Shown here in pieces: positions 53,203 to 62,231 of a stretch of 64,000 bases of DNA (position 1 is the stretch's first letter; the number at the start of each line of letters is the position of its first letter). The notes beneath the pieces were generated by a model that had not been told where the DNA came from, did not search any database, and was given only the letters and a program-made list of their open reading frames with translations. The stretch is taken from contig READ01000017.1 in assembly GCA_004293675.1 (NCBI GenBank), positions 41,929 to 105,928 on the forward strand. The letters are read 5' to 3'. The position numbers and the translations under genes were made by a program. This DNA is from Betaproteobacteria bacterium (GTDB taxonomy: Bacteria; Pseudomonadota; Gammaproteobacteria; Burkholderiales; Casimicrobiaceae).

Positions 53203-54693
53203 ATGCTGCTCTCACTTGCAATTTGGATTCCGATCATCGGCGGCCTCGCCGTCATGACCACGGGTCGCGACTCGAACGCCAACACCACGCGCTGGGTAGC
53301 GCTGGTCACTGCGTTGGCCGGTTTTTTGGTCACCCTGCCGCTCTACACCGGTTTTGACACGACCACTGCGGCGCTTCAGTTCGTTGAAAAAGCGTCGTGG
53401 ATTGAGCGCTACAACGTCAATTACTACCTGGGCGTCGACGGTCTGTCGATGTGGTTCGTCATCCTCAACAGCTTCATCACGATCTTTGTGGTCGTTGCGG
53501 GTTGGGTCGTGATCGATAAGAAACCGGCGCAGTATTTCGCCGCGTTTCTCATCATGTCGGGGCTGATTAACGGCGCATTTGCGGCGGCCGATGCCGTGCT
53601 GTTCTACGTGTTTTTCGAGGCGATGCTCATTCCGATGTACCTGATCATCGGCATCTGGGGCGGTCCGAACCGTGTGTATGCCGCGATTAAGTTTTTCCTT
53701 TACACGTTGCTCGGGTCGCTGCTGATGCTGGTTGCATTGCTGTACTTGTACAACGTCAGCGGCGGTAGCTTCGAGATTGCGCAGTTCCACAAAGTGCCGC
53801 TCGCGATGAACGTGCAAATCTTGTTGTTCGTTGCGTTCTTCTTGGCGTTTGCCGTGAAAGTGCCAATGTGGCCAGTCCACACCTGGTTGCCCGATGCGCA
53901 CGTTGAAGCGCCCACGGGCGGTTCGGTAGTGTTGGCGGCGATCACCTTGAAACTGGGTGCCTATGGCTTCCTGCGTTTCATTTTGCCGATCGTTCCCGAT
54001 GCGTCGCGCTACCTTGCGCCGTTCGTCGTGGCGATTTCATTGATCGCTATCGTTTACATTGGCTTCGTCGCGTTGATTCAAACCGACATGAAAAAGCTCA
54101 TCGCCTATTCGTCGATCTCGCACATGGGCTTCGTCACCCTGGGCTTTTTCTTGTTCGCGCCGGGCGGCGTGGGCAGCGGCCTTGGCATTGAGGGTGGCTT
54201 GATGCAAATGATTTCGCACGGGTTCATTTCCGGCGCGATGTTCTTGTGCGTGGGCGTTCTCTACGACCGGATGCACAGTCGAAACATCGCCGATTACGGC
54301 GGCGTGGTCAACACCATGCCCAAGTTCGCTGCGTTAATGATGCTCTTCACCATGGCCAACGCGGGCTTGCCCGCTACGTCGGGTTTCATCGGCGAATTCA
54401 CCATCACGCTGGCTGCGGTGAAGCAGGGCATGTTCTGGACCGGCGCTGCGGCGGGTCTGACATTGATCCTCGGCGCGGCATACTCGCTGTGGATGTACAA
54501 GCGCGTGATCTTTGGCGACATCGCCAACGAAAACGTAAAAGCGCTAACGGATGTAACACCGCGCGAATTTTGGATGCTCATGGTGCTTGCCGCGTGTGTT
54601 TTGGGCATGGGCCTCTATCCCGCGCCATTTACCGAAGTGATGCACAAGAGCGTTGAAGAGCTGATCGTGCATGTGTCGCGCAGCAAACTGTAA
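53203..54693 (+). CDS. nuoM: NADH-quinone oxidoreductase subunit M
   Basis: 496 residues, antiporter-like. LGVDGLSMWFVILNSFITI, FFEAMLIPMYLIIGIWGG, VKVPMWPVHTWLPDAHVEAP and SSISHMGFVTLGFFLF are diagnostic. About 14 membrane segments. Follows nuoL by 29 bases. Confidence 0.97.
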   Translation: MLLSLAIWIPIIGGLAVMTTGRDSNANTTRWVALVTALAGFLVTLPLYTGFDTTTAALQFVEKASWIERYNVNYYLGVDGLSMWFVILNSFITIFVVVAGWVVIDKKPAQYFAAFLIMSGLINGAFAAADAVLFYVFFEAMLIPMYLIIGIWGGPNRVYAAIKFFLYTLLGSLLMLVALLYLYNVSGGSFEIAQFHKVPLAMNVQILLFVAFFLAFAVKVPMWPVHTWLPDAHVEAPTGGSVVLAAITLKLGAYGFLRFILPIVPDASRYLAPFVVAISLIAIVYIGFVALIQTDMKKLIAYSSISHMGFVTLGFFLFAPGGVGSGLGIEGGLMQMISHGFISGAMFLCVGVLYDRMHSRNIADYGGVVNTMPKFAALMMLFTMANAGLPATSGFIGEFTITLAAVKQGMFWTGAAAGLTLILGAAYSLWMYKRVIFGDIANENVKALTDVTPREFWMLMVLAACVLGMGLYPAPFTEVMHKSVEELIVHVSRSKL

Positions 54694-54708
54694 GAGGCCA
54701 GAACAAAA

Positions 54709-56142
54709 ATGAAAGACCTCACCTTAGTCCTGCCCGAGATCGTTTTGCTCTCGCTCGCCTGTATCGTTTTGATCGCTGATTTGTTCGTGCGTCGTGACCA
54801 AAAGTGGTTCACCTTCGCCTGCGGCATCGGCGCATTGTTGTGGACTGCCGCGTTTGTTTGGCAACTCGGTTTGCCGTTGGATGGTTCGTCAACGCTCGCG
54901 TTTGCCGGGCTTGTTGTGGTGGATGGCGTCGCAACCATCCTGAAGCTCACGATTTTGCTCTCTGCGGCGGTGGCGCTTGGCTATTCGTGGAATTACTTAA
55001 AGAAACACGGCTTGGACAATGGCGAATTCATTGCGCTCACGCTGCTTGGCACGCTGGGCATGCTCGTCATGGCGTCCAGCGCAAACCTGCTCACGTCTTA
55101 TTTGGGGCTAGAGCTGTTGAGCCTGTCGATGTACGCCTTGGTAGCGCTCAAGCGCGATGACCGAATCGCGACAGAGGCCGCGATGAAATATTTCGTGCTC
55201 GGTGCACTCGCCTCGGGGCTGTTGCTCTTTGGTATGTCCATTCTTTATGGTGCGACCGGTTCACTCGATCTCGACACGATCTCTGCCGCCTTGGCCAAAG
55301 GCAATCGAACCGCAGTTGCACTGGGCTTGATCTTTATTGCGGCCGGTGTGGCGTTTAAGCTCGGCGTCGTGCCGTTTCACATGTGGGTGCCCGACGTTTA
55401 CAACGGCGCGCCCACTGCTGTCACGCTGTTCCTCGGCACCGCACCAAAGGTCGCTGCGTTCGCACTGGCCTATCGCTTGTTTGCAGACGGTTTGCAACCG
55501 GCGATTGCCGATTGGTCGGTGATTTTGGCCGTGATCGCCACGCTGTCGGTCGTGATTGGAAACGTGGTGGCCATTTCGCAGACCAACATCAAGCGGATGC
55601 TCGCGTATTCCGCGATTGCGAACATGGGCTTCCTGCTCCTCGGCGTAATCGCTGGCGGCAAAGACGGCTTCGGCGCAGCGCTTTTCTATGCCGTGGCCTA
55701 CGTCATCACGGGTCTCGTTTCTCTGGGTATCTTGGTGCTGCTCTCAGCGCGCGGCGTTGAGTTCGACCAAATTGACGACCTCAAAGGCCTCAATTCGCGC
55801 TCGCCGTGGCTTGCGTTTCTGATGTTGCTTGCGATGTTCTCGCTCGCTGGAATTCCCCCAACACTGGGTTTCTGGGCGAAGCTCTCAGTGATCGAAGCAT
55901 CGGTGAATGCGGGTTACGTGTGGCTGGCGGTGGTGGCCGTTGTGGCGTCATTGATCGGCGCGTTCTACTACCTGCGTGTGGTCAAAGTGATGTATTTCAG
56001 CGAAGGCAGCGATCAGCCGCTCGCCATGCCATCGCGCGGCGAAATGGTGCTGCTGTCGACCAACGCGCTGGCGATTCTGGTGCTGGGCGCGCTGCCCAGT
56101 GCGCTGCTGGGGCTTTGCATCAAGGCGGTTCAGGGGTCGTAG
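54709..56142 (+). CDS. nuoN: NADH-quinone oxidoreductase subunit N
   Basis: 477 residues, antiporter-like. LLTSYLGLELLSLSMYALVA, KYFVLGALASGLLLFGMSIL, FKLGVVPFHMWVPDVYNGAP and LAYSAIANMGFLLLGV are diagnostic. Last gene of the operon; the small DUF2818 gene that often follows in related bacteria is not visible, and repeat copy F comes next. Confidence 0.97.
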   Translation: MKDLTLVLPEIVLLSLACIVLIADLFVRRDQKWFTFACGIGALLWTAAFVWQLGLPLDGSSTLAFAGLVVVDGVATILKLTILLSAAVALGYSWNYLKKHGLDNGEFIALTLLGTLGMLVMASSANLLTSYLGLELLSLSMYALVALKRDDRIATEAAMKYFVLGALASGLLLFGMSILYGATGSLDLDTISAALAKGNRTAVALGLIFIAAGVAFKLGVVPFHMWVPDVYNGAPTAVTLFLGTAPKVAAFALAYRLFADGLQPAIADWSVILAVIATLSVVIGNVVAISQTNIKRMLAYSAIANMGFLLLGVIAGGKDGFGAALFYAVAYVITGLVSLGILVLLSARGVEFDQIDDLKGLNSRSPWLAFLMLLAMFSLAGIPPTLGFWAKLSVIEASVNAGYVWLAVVAVVASLIGAFYYLRVVKVMYFSEGSDQPLAMPSRGEMVLLSTNALAILVLGALPSALLGLCIKAVQGS

Positions 56143-56196
56143 GCTTCCAGTCGTCGCGTGTAGGCAGAATTTGGCGCTGTACTATGTGGCGCGTCC

Positions 56197-56313
56197 CAGC
56201 TTTTCACAGTGACGCACTGTGAAATAAGGGATTAGACGAATTTCAGATGTCTTTTGAAAGACTCGTTTTATCGCTCGAAAGCCTTGTTTCATCTGGCATT
56301 TCAACGAGAAGTT
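56197..56313. repeat. AT-rich inverted-repeat element, copy F
   Basis: Just after nuoN. The outer block CAGCTTTT is at 56197. The left inner block ends in TGTGAAATAAGGGATTAGAC; the right is GCCTTGTTTCATCTGGCATT (56281-56300). Inner span 94 bases. It may mark the end of the nuo transcript. The rest of the spacer to 56492 has no gene I can support. Confidence 0.75.
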
Positions 56314-56492
56314 CGGAATGAACCTTAAAAATCGTTGTTTTGAGCCCGCGCAGCGCTCGTGACTTCACCGCTGGCTATGCTTAAAGGCTTCGAATCCTCT
56401 CCGTATTCGCCATCCTCTTCTCGTAGGTGTCCGCCGTCGCTTCAGCTCGTCTGACACCGCCCCATTTCTCTGTTTCTAAACGGCCCACTCCA

Positions 56493-57941
56493 ATGACTAC
56501 AACGACCACCTATCCTAATACCCAGCTCCTAGTCGACAACGTTTGGTGCGATCCAGCGGCGGGCAAATCGATTGCTGTTATGAATCCCTCCACCGGCACC
56601 GAGGTCGGTCGTGTCGCGCACGCCGAAAAGGTCGATCTTGATCGCGCTCTGGCCGCCGCACAAAAGGGCTTCAACACTTGGCGCAACATGACCGCAATCG
56701 AGCGCTCAGACATCATGCGCAAGGCCGCTGGCATCCTTCGCGAGCGCGCCGAAAAAATCGCCACTTACACGACGATCGAACAAGGCAAGCCGCTCGGCGA
56801 AGCCAAGGTCGAAGTCGCATCATCGGCACAAATCATCGAATGGTTCGCCGAAGAATCACGCCGCGTGTATGGTCGCATCGTGCCGCCGCGCACCATGACG
56901 ACCACGGCGATGGTGCTCAAAGAGCCCGTGGGCGTTGTCGCTGCGTTTACGCCATGGAATTTCCCGATGAACCAAGTGGTTCGCAAGGTTTCCGCAGCGC
57001 TCGCCACCGGTTGCTCGATCATCGTTAAAGCCCCCGAGGAAACGCCGGCATCGCCCGCTGAATTGATCCGCGCGTTTGTTGATGCGGGCTTGCCACCGGG
57101 TGTGGTGCAGCTCGTGTTCGGCGACCCGGCTCACATTTCGAGCTACTTGATCCCGCACCCGATCGTTCGAAAGATTACCTTCACCGGCTCCACACCCGTT
57201 GGAAAAATGCTCGCCGCCATGGCTGGCCAACACATGAAGCGCGCCACGATGGAATTGGGCGGACACGCGCCGGTCATCGTTGCTGAAGACGCCGACATCA
57301 TGCTCGCCGTCAAATCCGCTGGAGCTGCGAAATTTAGAAACGCTGGACAGGTTTGCATCGCGCCAACCCGTTTTTTGGTCGCTAACAAAATCAAAGGCGA
57401 ATTCACCGAAGCGTTCGTGAAAATGTCCGAAGCGCTCAAGGTCGGTGACGGATTGACGCAGGGCACCCAGATGGGCCCACTGGCCAACGCGCGCCGACTC
57501 GACGCCATGGCCAAAGTGGTGGCCGATGCACACGCCAAGGGCGCCAAAGTCATCTCGGGCGGTGATCGCATTGGCAGCGCCGGGAATTTCTTCACGCCAA
57601 CGGTCGTGACAGACGTTCCACTCGATGCCTCGCTCTTCAACGACGAGCCGTTCGGCCCCATCGCCGGCATCCGCGGCTTCGACACCATCGAAGAGGCCAT
57701 CGCCGAATCCAATCGCCTTGCATTCGGTTTGTCAGCGTATGCCTTCACCCGCTCGCTAAAAACATCGCACCAACTCTCCCACGGCATCGAATCCGGCATG
57801 GTCTGGATCAACCAACCCGCGGTCGCCGTACCCGAAATGCCATTCGGCGGCGTCAAAGATTCAGGCTACGGCTCTGAGGGCGGACCTGAGGCGCTTGAGG
57901 CTTACTTGAATACTAAGACGGTTTCTATTGCTAACGTTTAG
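56493..57941 (+). CDS. NAD(P)-dependent aldehyde dehydrogenase, succinate-semialdehyde dehydrogenase-like
   Basis: 482 residues. [20 protein letters not shown], the cofactor loop [22 protein letters not shown] with the catalytic glutamate, and [14 protein letters not shown] with the catalytic cysteine are present. NEPFGP-like [14 protein letters not shown] and [20 protein letters not shown] near the end fit the succinate-semialdehyde dehydrogenase branch (GabD-like). I use the ATG at 56493. The last 47 codons are duplicated 2.3 kb downstream at 60284-60424 as a fragment. Confidence 0.9.
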   Translation: MTTTTTYPNTQLLVDNVWCDPAAGKSIAVMNPSTGTEVGRVAHAEKVDLDRALAAAQKGFNTWRNMTAIERSDIMRKAAGILRERAEKIATYTTIEQGKPLGEAKVEVASSAQIIEWFAEESRRVYGRIVPPRTMTTTAMVLKEPVGVVAAFTPWNFPMNQVVRKVSAALATGCSIIVKAPEETPASPAELIRAFVDAGLPPGVVQLVFGDPAHISSYLIPHPIVRKITFTGSTPVGKMLAAMAGQHMKRATMELGGHAPVIVAEDADIMLAVKSAGAAKFRNAGQVCIAPTRFLVANKIKGEFTEAFVKMSEALKVGDGLTQGTQMGPLANARRLDAMAKVVADAHAKGAKVISGGDRIGSAGNFFTPTVVTDVPLDASLFNDEPFGPIAGIRGFDTIEEAIAESNRLAFGLSAYAFTRSLKTSHQLSHGIESGMVWINQPAVAVPEMPFGGVKDSGYGSEGGPEALEAYLNTKTVSIANV

Positions 57942-58295
57942 TTTGACCTGTGGGGGCGGCCGCGCGGGAAAACTGACGCACCGACAGTGTTCAACTGAAT
58001 AAATTGGTCCCCCCATGCCCAGCAAACGCTAGCGAACGAGCCCATCTATTTTCCAACATGACGGTGGGCACCTTGTGCCCACCCCACTTGGCTGTAGCGT
58101 TAACTCCGTGAACGCTTCTCGACATGAGCTTTTATTGCTGTCGCCGTTTCCTGATGTCGGTCGTTCTTCAGAGTCGACGGCCACTTCGAGTGTGTCATAG
58201 ATGCGCTACGTGGCGAGCGGGCCAAGCTTGTTTGAAACTTCCGGAGTTGCGGTAGACTGTTCGCCCGAAGGTCGTCACAATAAACAGAGGTGCAC
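57942..58295. other. Spacer between the dehydrogenase and CSLREA genes, with decayed repeats
   Basis: No gene. Right after the dehydrogenase stop, CCTGTGGGGGCGGCCGCGCG (57949-57968) looks like a decayed copy of the REP half at 60431 (CCTGTAGGAGCGGCTTGCCG). A second repeat type lies at 58063-58083. The last part must contain the promoter of the CSLREA gene, with AGAGG ahead of its ATG. Confidence 0.5.
58063..58083. repeat. Palindromic GGTGGGCAC repeat (single unit)
   Basis: GGTGGGCAC-CTT-GTGCCCACC is a perfect 9-bp stem with a 3-base loop. The same unit occurs twice, inverted, at 61882-61902 and 61943-61963, so it belongs to a second REP family in this genome. No T-run follows. Confidence 0.7.
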
Positions 58296-60233
58296 ATGTA
58301 TTTCCAAGAACGAGTATCCCCGTTTGAAACTAACGAGAACTTCAGCGCTCAGCACGCTACGCTCAGGCTCGCCGCCATAGCCGCCCTCACGGCGGCTTTT
58401 TGTTGCTCGCTCATCGGCGCCGCCAGTGCGGCCAACTTTGTTGTAAACAGCGTAGCGGATAACGTCGACGCGTCGTTGGACGGGATCTGCGCCGACGCTT
58501 CAGGCAACTGCACTCTTCGTGCGGCCATGCAAGAATCGGTCGCCCTAGGAGGTTCTAACAGCATCACTTTTAACGTGCCAACCACCTTGTTGGTTGGTAA
58601 CGTGGCAGAAATTATCCTCACAAGCGGACCATTGCCGTTGCTCACGGGCACAACCCTCGCATTGAGCATCAATGGAGCGACGCAACCCAGTACGTTGAGC
58701 GCAGTCGTCGGTGTGGCTACGCGAGTCGGTACCGGGCCCGATGGCATTGTCGCAACGGGAGACGAGTTTCTGCTGAACCCGGTCGCACAGCCCAGGGTGT
58801 TGTTAGTCGCGCCTGCGGGCAGCGTCGCGTGGCCCGGCGACGCGATAGCCGGGATGATTCGCATCAATGCGGTCAACTCGGTGAGTTTGAATGGTTTGCA
58901 GTTTGCCGCCACGCGTGGTCCCGGCGCTACTTTCGTGGGTAACGCTTCGAGCGGTCCAATCGCCATCGACATCCGAAATGGCGCCACCATCCCGTCGATC
59001 AGTACATTGACAGTGACAGGCTCGGTATTTGGTTTTGAGGGCACCGCAGCTAGCGATCCTGGGCGTGAGAGACGCCTCGTTGCGGTTACAGCTGTGTCTG
59101 ACTCCGATAGGCGGCTTAACGGCGCGACCGTTAATTTTCGTGGCAACTATATCGGGCATCTGAACTACGGCGGCATTTTGCTCGGCGGTTTCGACGGATC
59201 ACCTGGACAAGTCTTACCCGTCGTCAATATTGAAGAGAATTTTCTCGACTATGGCTCCTATGGTTTCAACGCGACAGCGAATCCGATACAGATATGGGGC
59301 GGTGCCAATAGCAGCATTTCCCGCAACTTGATCACCAACAGCCAGCACGAGAGTGCAGTTCATGTGCAACGTTTTAGTGGTAGCCGGATCGATGACAACT
59401 CTATCTTAAATAGTCGAAGGGGGCTTAACCCGGTATTCGACTGTGGGGAAGGCCTCACGACACAGGGCGGAATCGGCTCCTTTGTCCGACAAAATCGCAT
59501 TGAGGACAGTGGTTCGTCTGGTATTTCCGTCGCGGCCTATTACAGGTTGGCAAATGCGGACGGCCATCCTGTGAGCTTCCGGCTCAGTAAAAACGCCATC
59601 GCGCGCAGCGGCGGGGACAACGGGTGCATCACTAGGCCCACGGGAACGCTTGGTATTGATCTGGCGGATTCATCAACCACCCAGCAGGTGACACCAAACA
59701 ATGGAGTGCTAGACCCGGCGCTCGGCAACAGCCGCATGAATTACCCTATTCTGACCCGTTCTGTCTACAACGCCGGTATCTTGAGCGTTGAGGGCTACGT
59801 CGGTTCCGCGTCTGGACAAAACATTTTTGGTGGCTCAACTATCGAGTTTTTTGTAGCGGCTGATGACGGCAACAATGCTGGCGCGATTGTCGTTGGAGAC
59901 GGTCTAAGCGTTCCGCACGGCGAGGGTTACAACTTCATTGGCGCATGTAGCGCAGCGGCGAATGCGACGTTTAGCTGTACGCTTACGGTCCCCGCGTCCT
60001 TACGGGCAATGGTTGCAAGTGGCAGGGTGACGGCCACGGCGACCTTGTGCAACGGAGGGTGCACAACGTCAGATTCTTCAGGCATGACTTCTGAATTTGG
60101 AGTTGTGCGCCAGGTCACCGACGAGACGCCGGCCGCGCCCGTCCCCGCGCTTAGCTCGCTGCTAATCGGGTTCTTAATGCTGTTGCTTAGTGCCGCTGCG
60201 ATGTTCGTGCGCACGCGAGCGCGTCGCGGCTAG
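58296..60233 (+). CDS. CSLREA-type exported beta-helix protein with a C-terminal sorting-signal-like tail
   Basis: 645 residues. A signal region (LAAIAALTAAFCCSLIGAAS) leads to the mature start AANFVVNSVADNVDASLDGI. CTLRAAMQESVALGGSNSIT is the CSLREA-like motif found at the start of many exported repetitive proteins. The middle is Gly/Asn/Ser-rich with periodic short strands (right-handed parallel beta-helix likely). The end is VPALSSLLIGFLMLLLSAAA then FVRTRARRG: a short Pro motif, a membrane segment and basic residues, as in IPTL/PEP-CTERM-type sorting signals. AGAGG upstream sets the ATG at 58296. Function unknown; probably surface-located. Confidence 0.78.
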   Translation: MYFQERVSPFETNENFSAQHATLRLAAIAALTAAFCCSLIGAASAANFVVNSVADNVDASLDGICADASGNCTLRAAMQESVALGGSNSITFNVPTTLLVGNVAEIILTSGPLPLLTGTTLALSINGATQPSTLSAVVGVATRVGTGPDGIVATGDEFLLNPVAQPRVLLVAPAGSVAWPGDAIAGMIRINAVNSVSLNGLQFAATRGPGATFVGNASSGPIAIDIRNGATIPSISTLTVTGSVFGFEGTAASDPGRERRLVAVTAVSDSDRRLNGATVNFRGNYIGHLNYGGILLGGFDGSPGQVLPVVNIEENFLDYGSYGFNATANPIQIWGGANSSISRNLITNSQHESAVHVQRFSGSRIDDNSILNSRRGLNPVFDCGEGLTTQGGIGSFVRQNRIEDSGSSGISVAAYYRLANADGHPVSFRLSKNAIARSGGDNGCITRPTGTLGIDLADSSTTQQVTPNNGVLDPALGNSRMNYPILTRSVYNAGILSVEGYVGSASGQNIFGGSTIEFFVAADDGNNAGAIVVGDGLSVPHGEGYNFIGACSAAANATFSCTLTVPASLRAMVASGRVTATATLCNGGCTTSDSSGMTSEFGVVRQVTDETPAAPVPALSSLLIGFLMLLLSAAAMFVRTRARRG

Positions 60234-60257
60234 CCGGAGAGTAGTCGCCCTACTTTG

Positions 60258-60424
60258 CTCCACGTGGCATCGAATCATGGTTGGTCTAGATCAATCAACC
60301 CGCAGTTGCCGTACCCGAAATGCCATTCGGTGGCGTTAAAGATTCCGGCCACGGCTCGGAGGGCGGACCTGAGGCGCTGGAGGCTTACTTGAATACTAAG
60401 ACGGTTTCGATTGCTAACGTTTAG
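60258..60424 (+). pseudogene. 3' fragment of a second aldehyde dehydrogenase gene
   Basis: 60284-60424 aligns base for base with 57801-57941, the last 47 codons of the intact dehydrogenase. There are 11 differences in 141 bases: 9 are synonymous, one changes Tyr to His, one turns Trp to a stop codon (TGG to TAG). Weaker similarity with small indels continues upstream to about 60258. The rest of the gene is missing. The pattern suggests that two intact copies had diverged before one was lost. Confidence 0.88.
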
Positions 60425-60431
60425 CTAAACC

Positions 60432-60511
60432 TGTAGGAGCGGCTTGCCGCGAATTCGTGCATATCGACGTTGATCCGATTGCGAGCCATTCGCGCCAAGC
60501 CGCTCCTACAA
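60432..60511. repeat. TGTAGGAGCGG-type inverted repeat pair
   Basis: TGTAGGAGCGGCTTGCCGCG at the left and TTCGCGCCAAGCCGCTCCTA at the right are inverted copies about 36 bases apart. It follows the dehydrogenase fragment directly. Family as at 46123, 63778 and 63909, in a variant with GGCTTGCCGCG rather than GGTTTCACCGCG. Confidence 0.85.
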
Positions 60512-60563
60512 GATCGCGAAACGGCGCTTGATGCTCCAGATCGGCGCGTACTAACATCACCGC

Positions 60564-61745
60564 ATGCGCGCTGCCCAAAACGAACGACTCACCCGCATTG
60601 GCGCTGAAACGCCGTGCGGGAAACTGCTGCGTCACTATTGGCAACCGATCGCGTTGGTGGCGGAGTTCGATCCGCTGCTTGATCCGCGAATGGGGGTGCG
60701 GCCGATTAAGGCGGTGCGCGCCCTGGGCGAAGATTTCGTGCTGTTCCGTGACGCTTCGGGCGTGTATTCGCTGATGGATCGCGCATGTCCGCATCGTGGT
60801 GCGGATTTGGCGTTTGCGCGTTGGGAGCCTGCGGAAAACGGCGGTGGTATTCGTTGCCCGTTTCACGGTTGGCAGTTCGCGGCGAACGGTCAATGCATTC
60901 AAACTCCGGGCGAGCCGACGGGATCTAAGTTGTGCGACGGCATCAAGCAGCGCAGCTATCCAGTTGTTGAAAAAAGCGGGATCTTGTTTGCTTGGTTGGG
61001 TGAGAAAGAGCCGTCGGCTTTTCCAGCGCTCGATTGCTTTGCGGCGCCCGAAACCCATACGTTCGCATTCAAAGGTTTGCTTCATTGCAATTGGCTGCAA
61101 GCGCTCGAGGTCGGTATCGACCCGGCGCACGCGTCCTTTTTGCATCGCTATTTTGAAGACGAAGACCTGACGCAGAGTTATGGCAAACAGTTTCGCGGCG
61201 CGAGCGCAGATTCCGATTGGCCGATGACGCGGGTGCTGCGCGAATTTCCGAACCCCGAAATTCGAATCGAGACGACTGAATTTGGCATGCGTTTGTTCGC
61301 GCTGCGGCGATTGAGTGAAACGCAAATGCATGTGCGTGTAACGAATCAAGTCTTCCCGCAAGCGTTTGTGATTCCCCTTTCCGCAGACATCACGATCACC
61401 CAGTGGCACATGCCAGTCGATGACGCGCACACCTACTGGTACGCGATCTTTACTGGATTCGGTGCGCCGCTCGATTCAGCCGCCATGCGTGAGCAACGAT
61501 TGAAGCTGTATTCGTTGCCCGATTACATTCCCCGCGTTGGCAAACACAACGACTACGGATTTGATCCGCTGGAGCAGCGAACCAAAACCTTCACTGGGAT
61601 GGGCGAAGACATCAACGTGCACGATCAATGGGCAGTCGAGTCGCCCGGTGAAATTGCCGATCGAACGCGCGAGCATTTGGGCACAACGGATAAAGGCATC
61701 ATCGCGTACCGCCGCCAACTGTCCCATGCCATCGATACGGTGTAA
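60564..61745 (+). CDS. Rieske oxygenase alpha subunit (phthalate dioxygenase/vanillate demethylase-like), probably truncated
   Basis: 393 residues as read. The Rieske cluster motifs are CPHRG near residue 75 and CPFHGWQF near residue 98. The catalytic iron site is in LEVGIDPAHASFLHRYFED near residues 181-199. It resembles monomeric-type alpha subunits of aromatic ring hydroxylases and demethylases, which take electrons from a separate reductase; none is encoded nearby. The reading frame continues after the TAA at 61743-61745 with SGGKPLMYLTADEALS, which looks like genuine protein, so the stop is probably a recent nonsense mutation (GAA to TAA would restore it). It may therefore be weakened or inactive. 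Confidence 0.8.
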   Translation: MRAAQNERLTRIGAETPCGKLLRHYWQPIALVAEFDPLLDPRMGVRPIKAVRALGEDFVLFRDASGVYSLMDRACPHRGADLAFARWEPAENGGGIRCPFHGWQFAANGQCIQTPGEPTGSKLCDGIKQRSYPVVEKSGILFAWLGEKEPSAFPALDCFAAPETHTFAFKGLLHCNWLQALEVGIDPAHASFLHRYFEDEDLTQSYGKQFRGASADSDWPMTRVLREFPNPEIRIETTEFGMRLFALRRLSETQMHVRVTNQVFPQAFVIPLSADITITQWHMPVDDAHTYWYAIFTGFGAPLDSAAMREQRLKLYSLPDYIPRVGKHNDYGFDPLEQRTKTFTGMGEDINVHDQWAVESPGEIADRTREHLGTTDKGIIAYRRQLSHAIDTV

Positions 61746-61925
61746 TCGGGCGGCAAACCGTTGATGTATTTGACGGCTGACGAAGCATTGTCGGTACAAG
61801 GTCCCATCACGGTGGACGGGATCGGCGCGGCGGATGCGTGGCAGCAGTATTGGCGTGACGCCGATCTGCGAAAGAGAGTAGGGTGGGCAGCCCCTGCCCA
61901 CCAAGATTCGGCGCTGCAAAAGTGA
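61746..61925 (+). pseudogene. Displaced C-terminal tail of the Rieske oxygenase, after an in-frame stop
   Basis: In the same frame as the Rieske gene, 59 further codons read SGGKPLMYLTADEALSVQGP, ITVDGIGAADAWQQYWRDAD and LRKRVGW before the frame enters the GGTGGGCA repeat and stops at 61923. The first part has normal protein character, whereas the last codons are repeat-derived, so the original C-terminus may also have been altered by repeat insertion. Confidence 0.6.
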
Positions 61926-61967
61926 TTGCACTACCGACGTTTGGTGGGCACGGGGTGCCCACCCTAC
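61879..61967. repeat. GGTGGGCA-type inverted repeat pair
   Basis: GGTGGGCAGCCCCTGCCCAC at 61882 and GGTGGGCACGGGGTGCCCAC at 61943, both palindromic and flanked by an outer TAGG/CCTA, lie in inverted orientation about 40 bases apart. A single unit of the same family is at 58063. This is a REPIN-like arrangement. Confidence 0.8.
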
Positions 61968-61978
61968 AAGCCTGATTT

Positions 61979-62101
61979 TTTTGACGCGGATTACGCAGAT
62001 TTTGCGGATTTACGCAGATTGTTTACTGCCGATTCACCGGGGCTAGCTGCCCGAAGAAATCTGTGTAAATCAAGTGGCTAATCTGCGAAATCTGTGTCTA
62101 A
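61979..62101. repeat. Inverted repeat of GATTTACGCAGATT-like sequence
   Basis: GCGGATTACGCAGATTTTGC and GGATTTACGCAGATTG occur at the left; AAATCTGTGTAAAT and AATCTGCGAAATCTGTGT at the right are their inverse. I have seen similar ATTTACGCAGATT repeats in other proteobacteria. There is no coding frame. It lies between the Rieske and glutamine synthetase genes, in a spacer otherwise without a gene. Confidence 0.7.
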
Positions 62102-62231
62102 AACCAGTAAGGTTCGCTGCGCTGCGAGTCCAGTGGACGGCCCTTAACCCTCCATTTTCGCGATTTGGAAGTGATTGCTCCGACGCCATGGGTTGGACGC
62201 GAGATCCATCTTCATTTCATTTGATTTTCCC

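Noticed and set aside
58063..58083. Intrinsic terminator for the dehydrogenase gene
   Set aside because: The stem is strong but no T-run follows, and the same unit occurs elsewhere as a repeat.
61476..61931. 151-residue minus-strand open frame over the Rieske gene
   Set aside because: Antisense to clear Rieske coding sequence and to a repeat; no motif.
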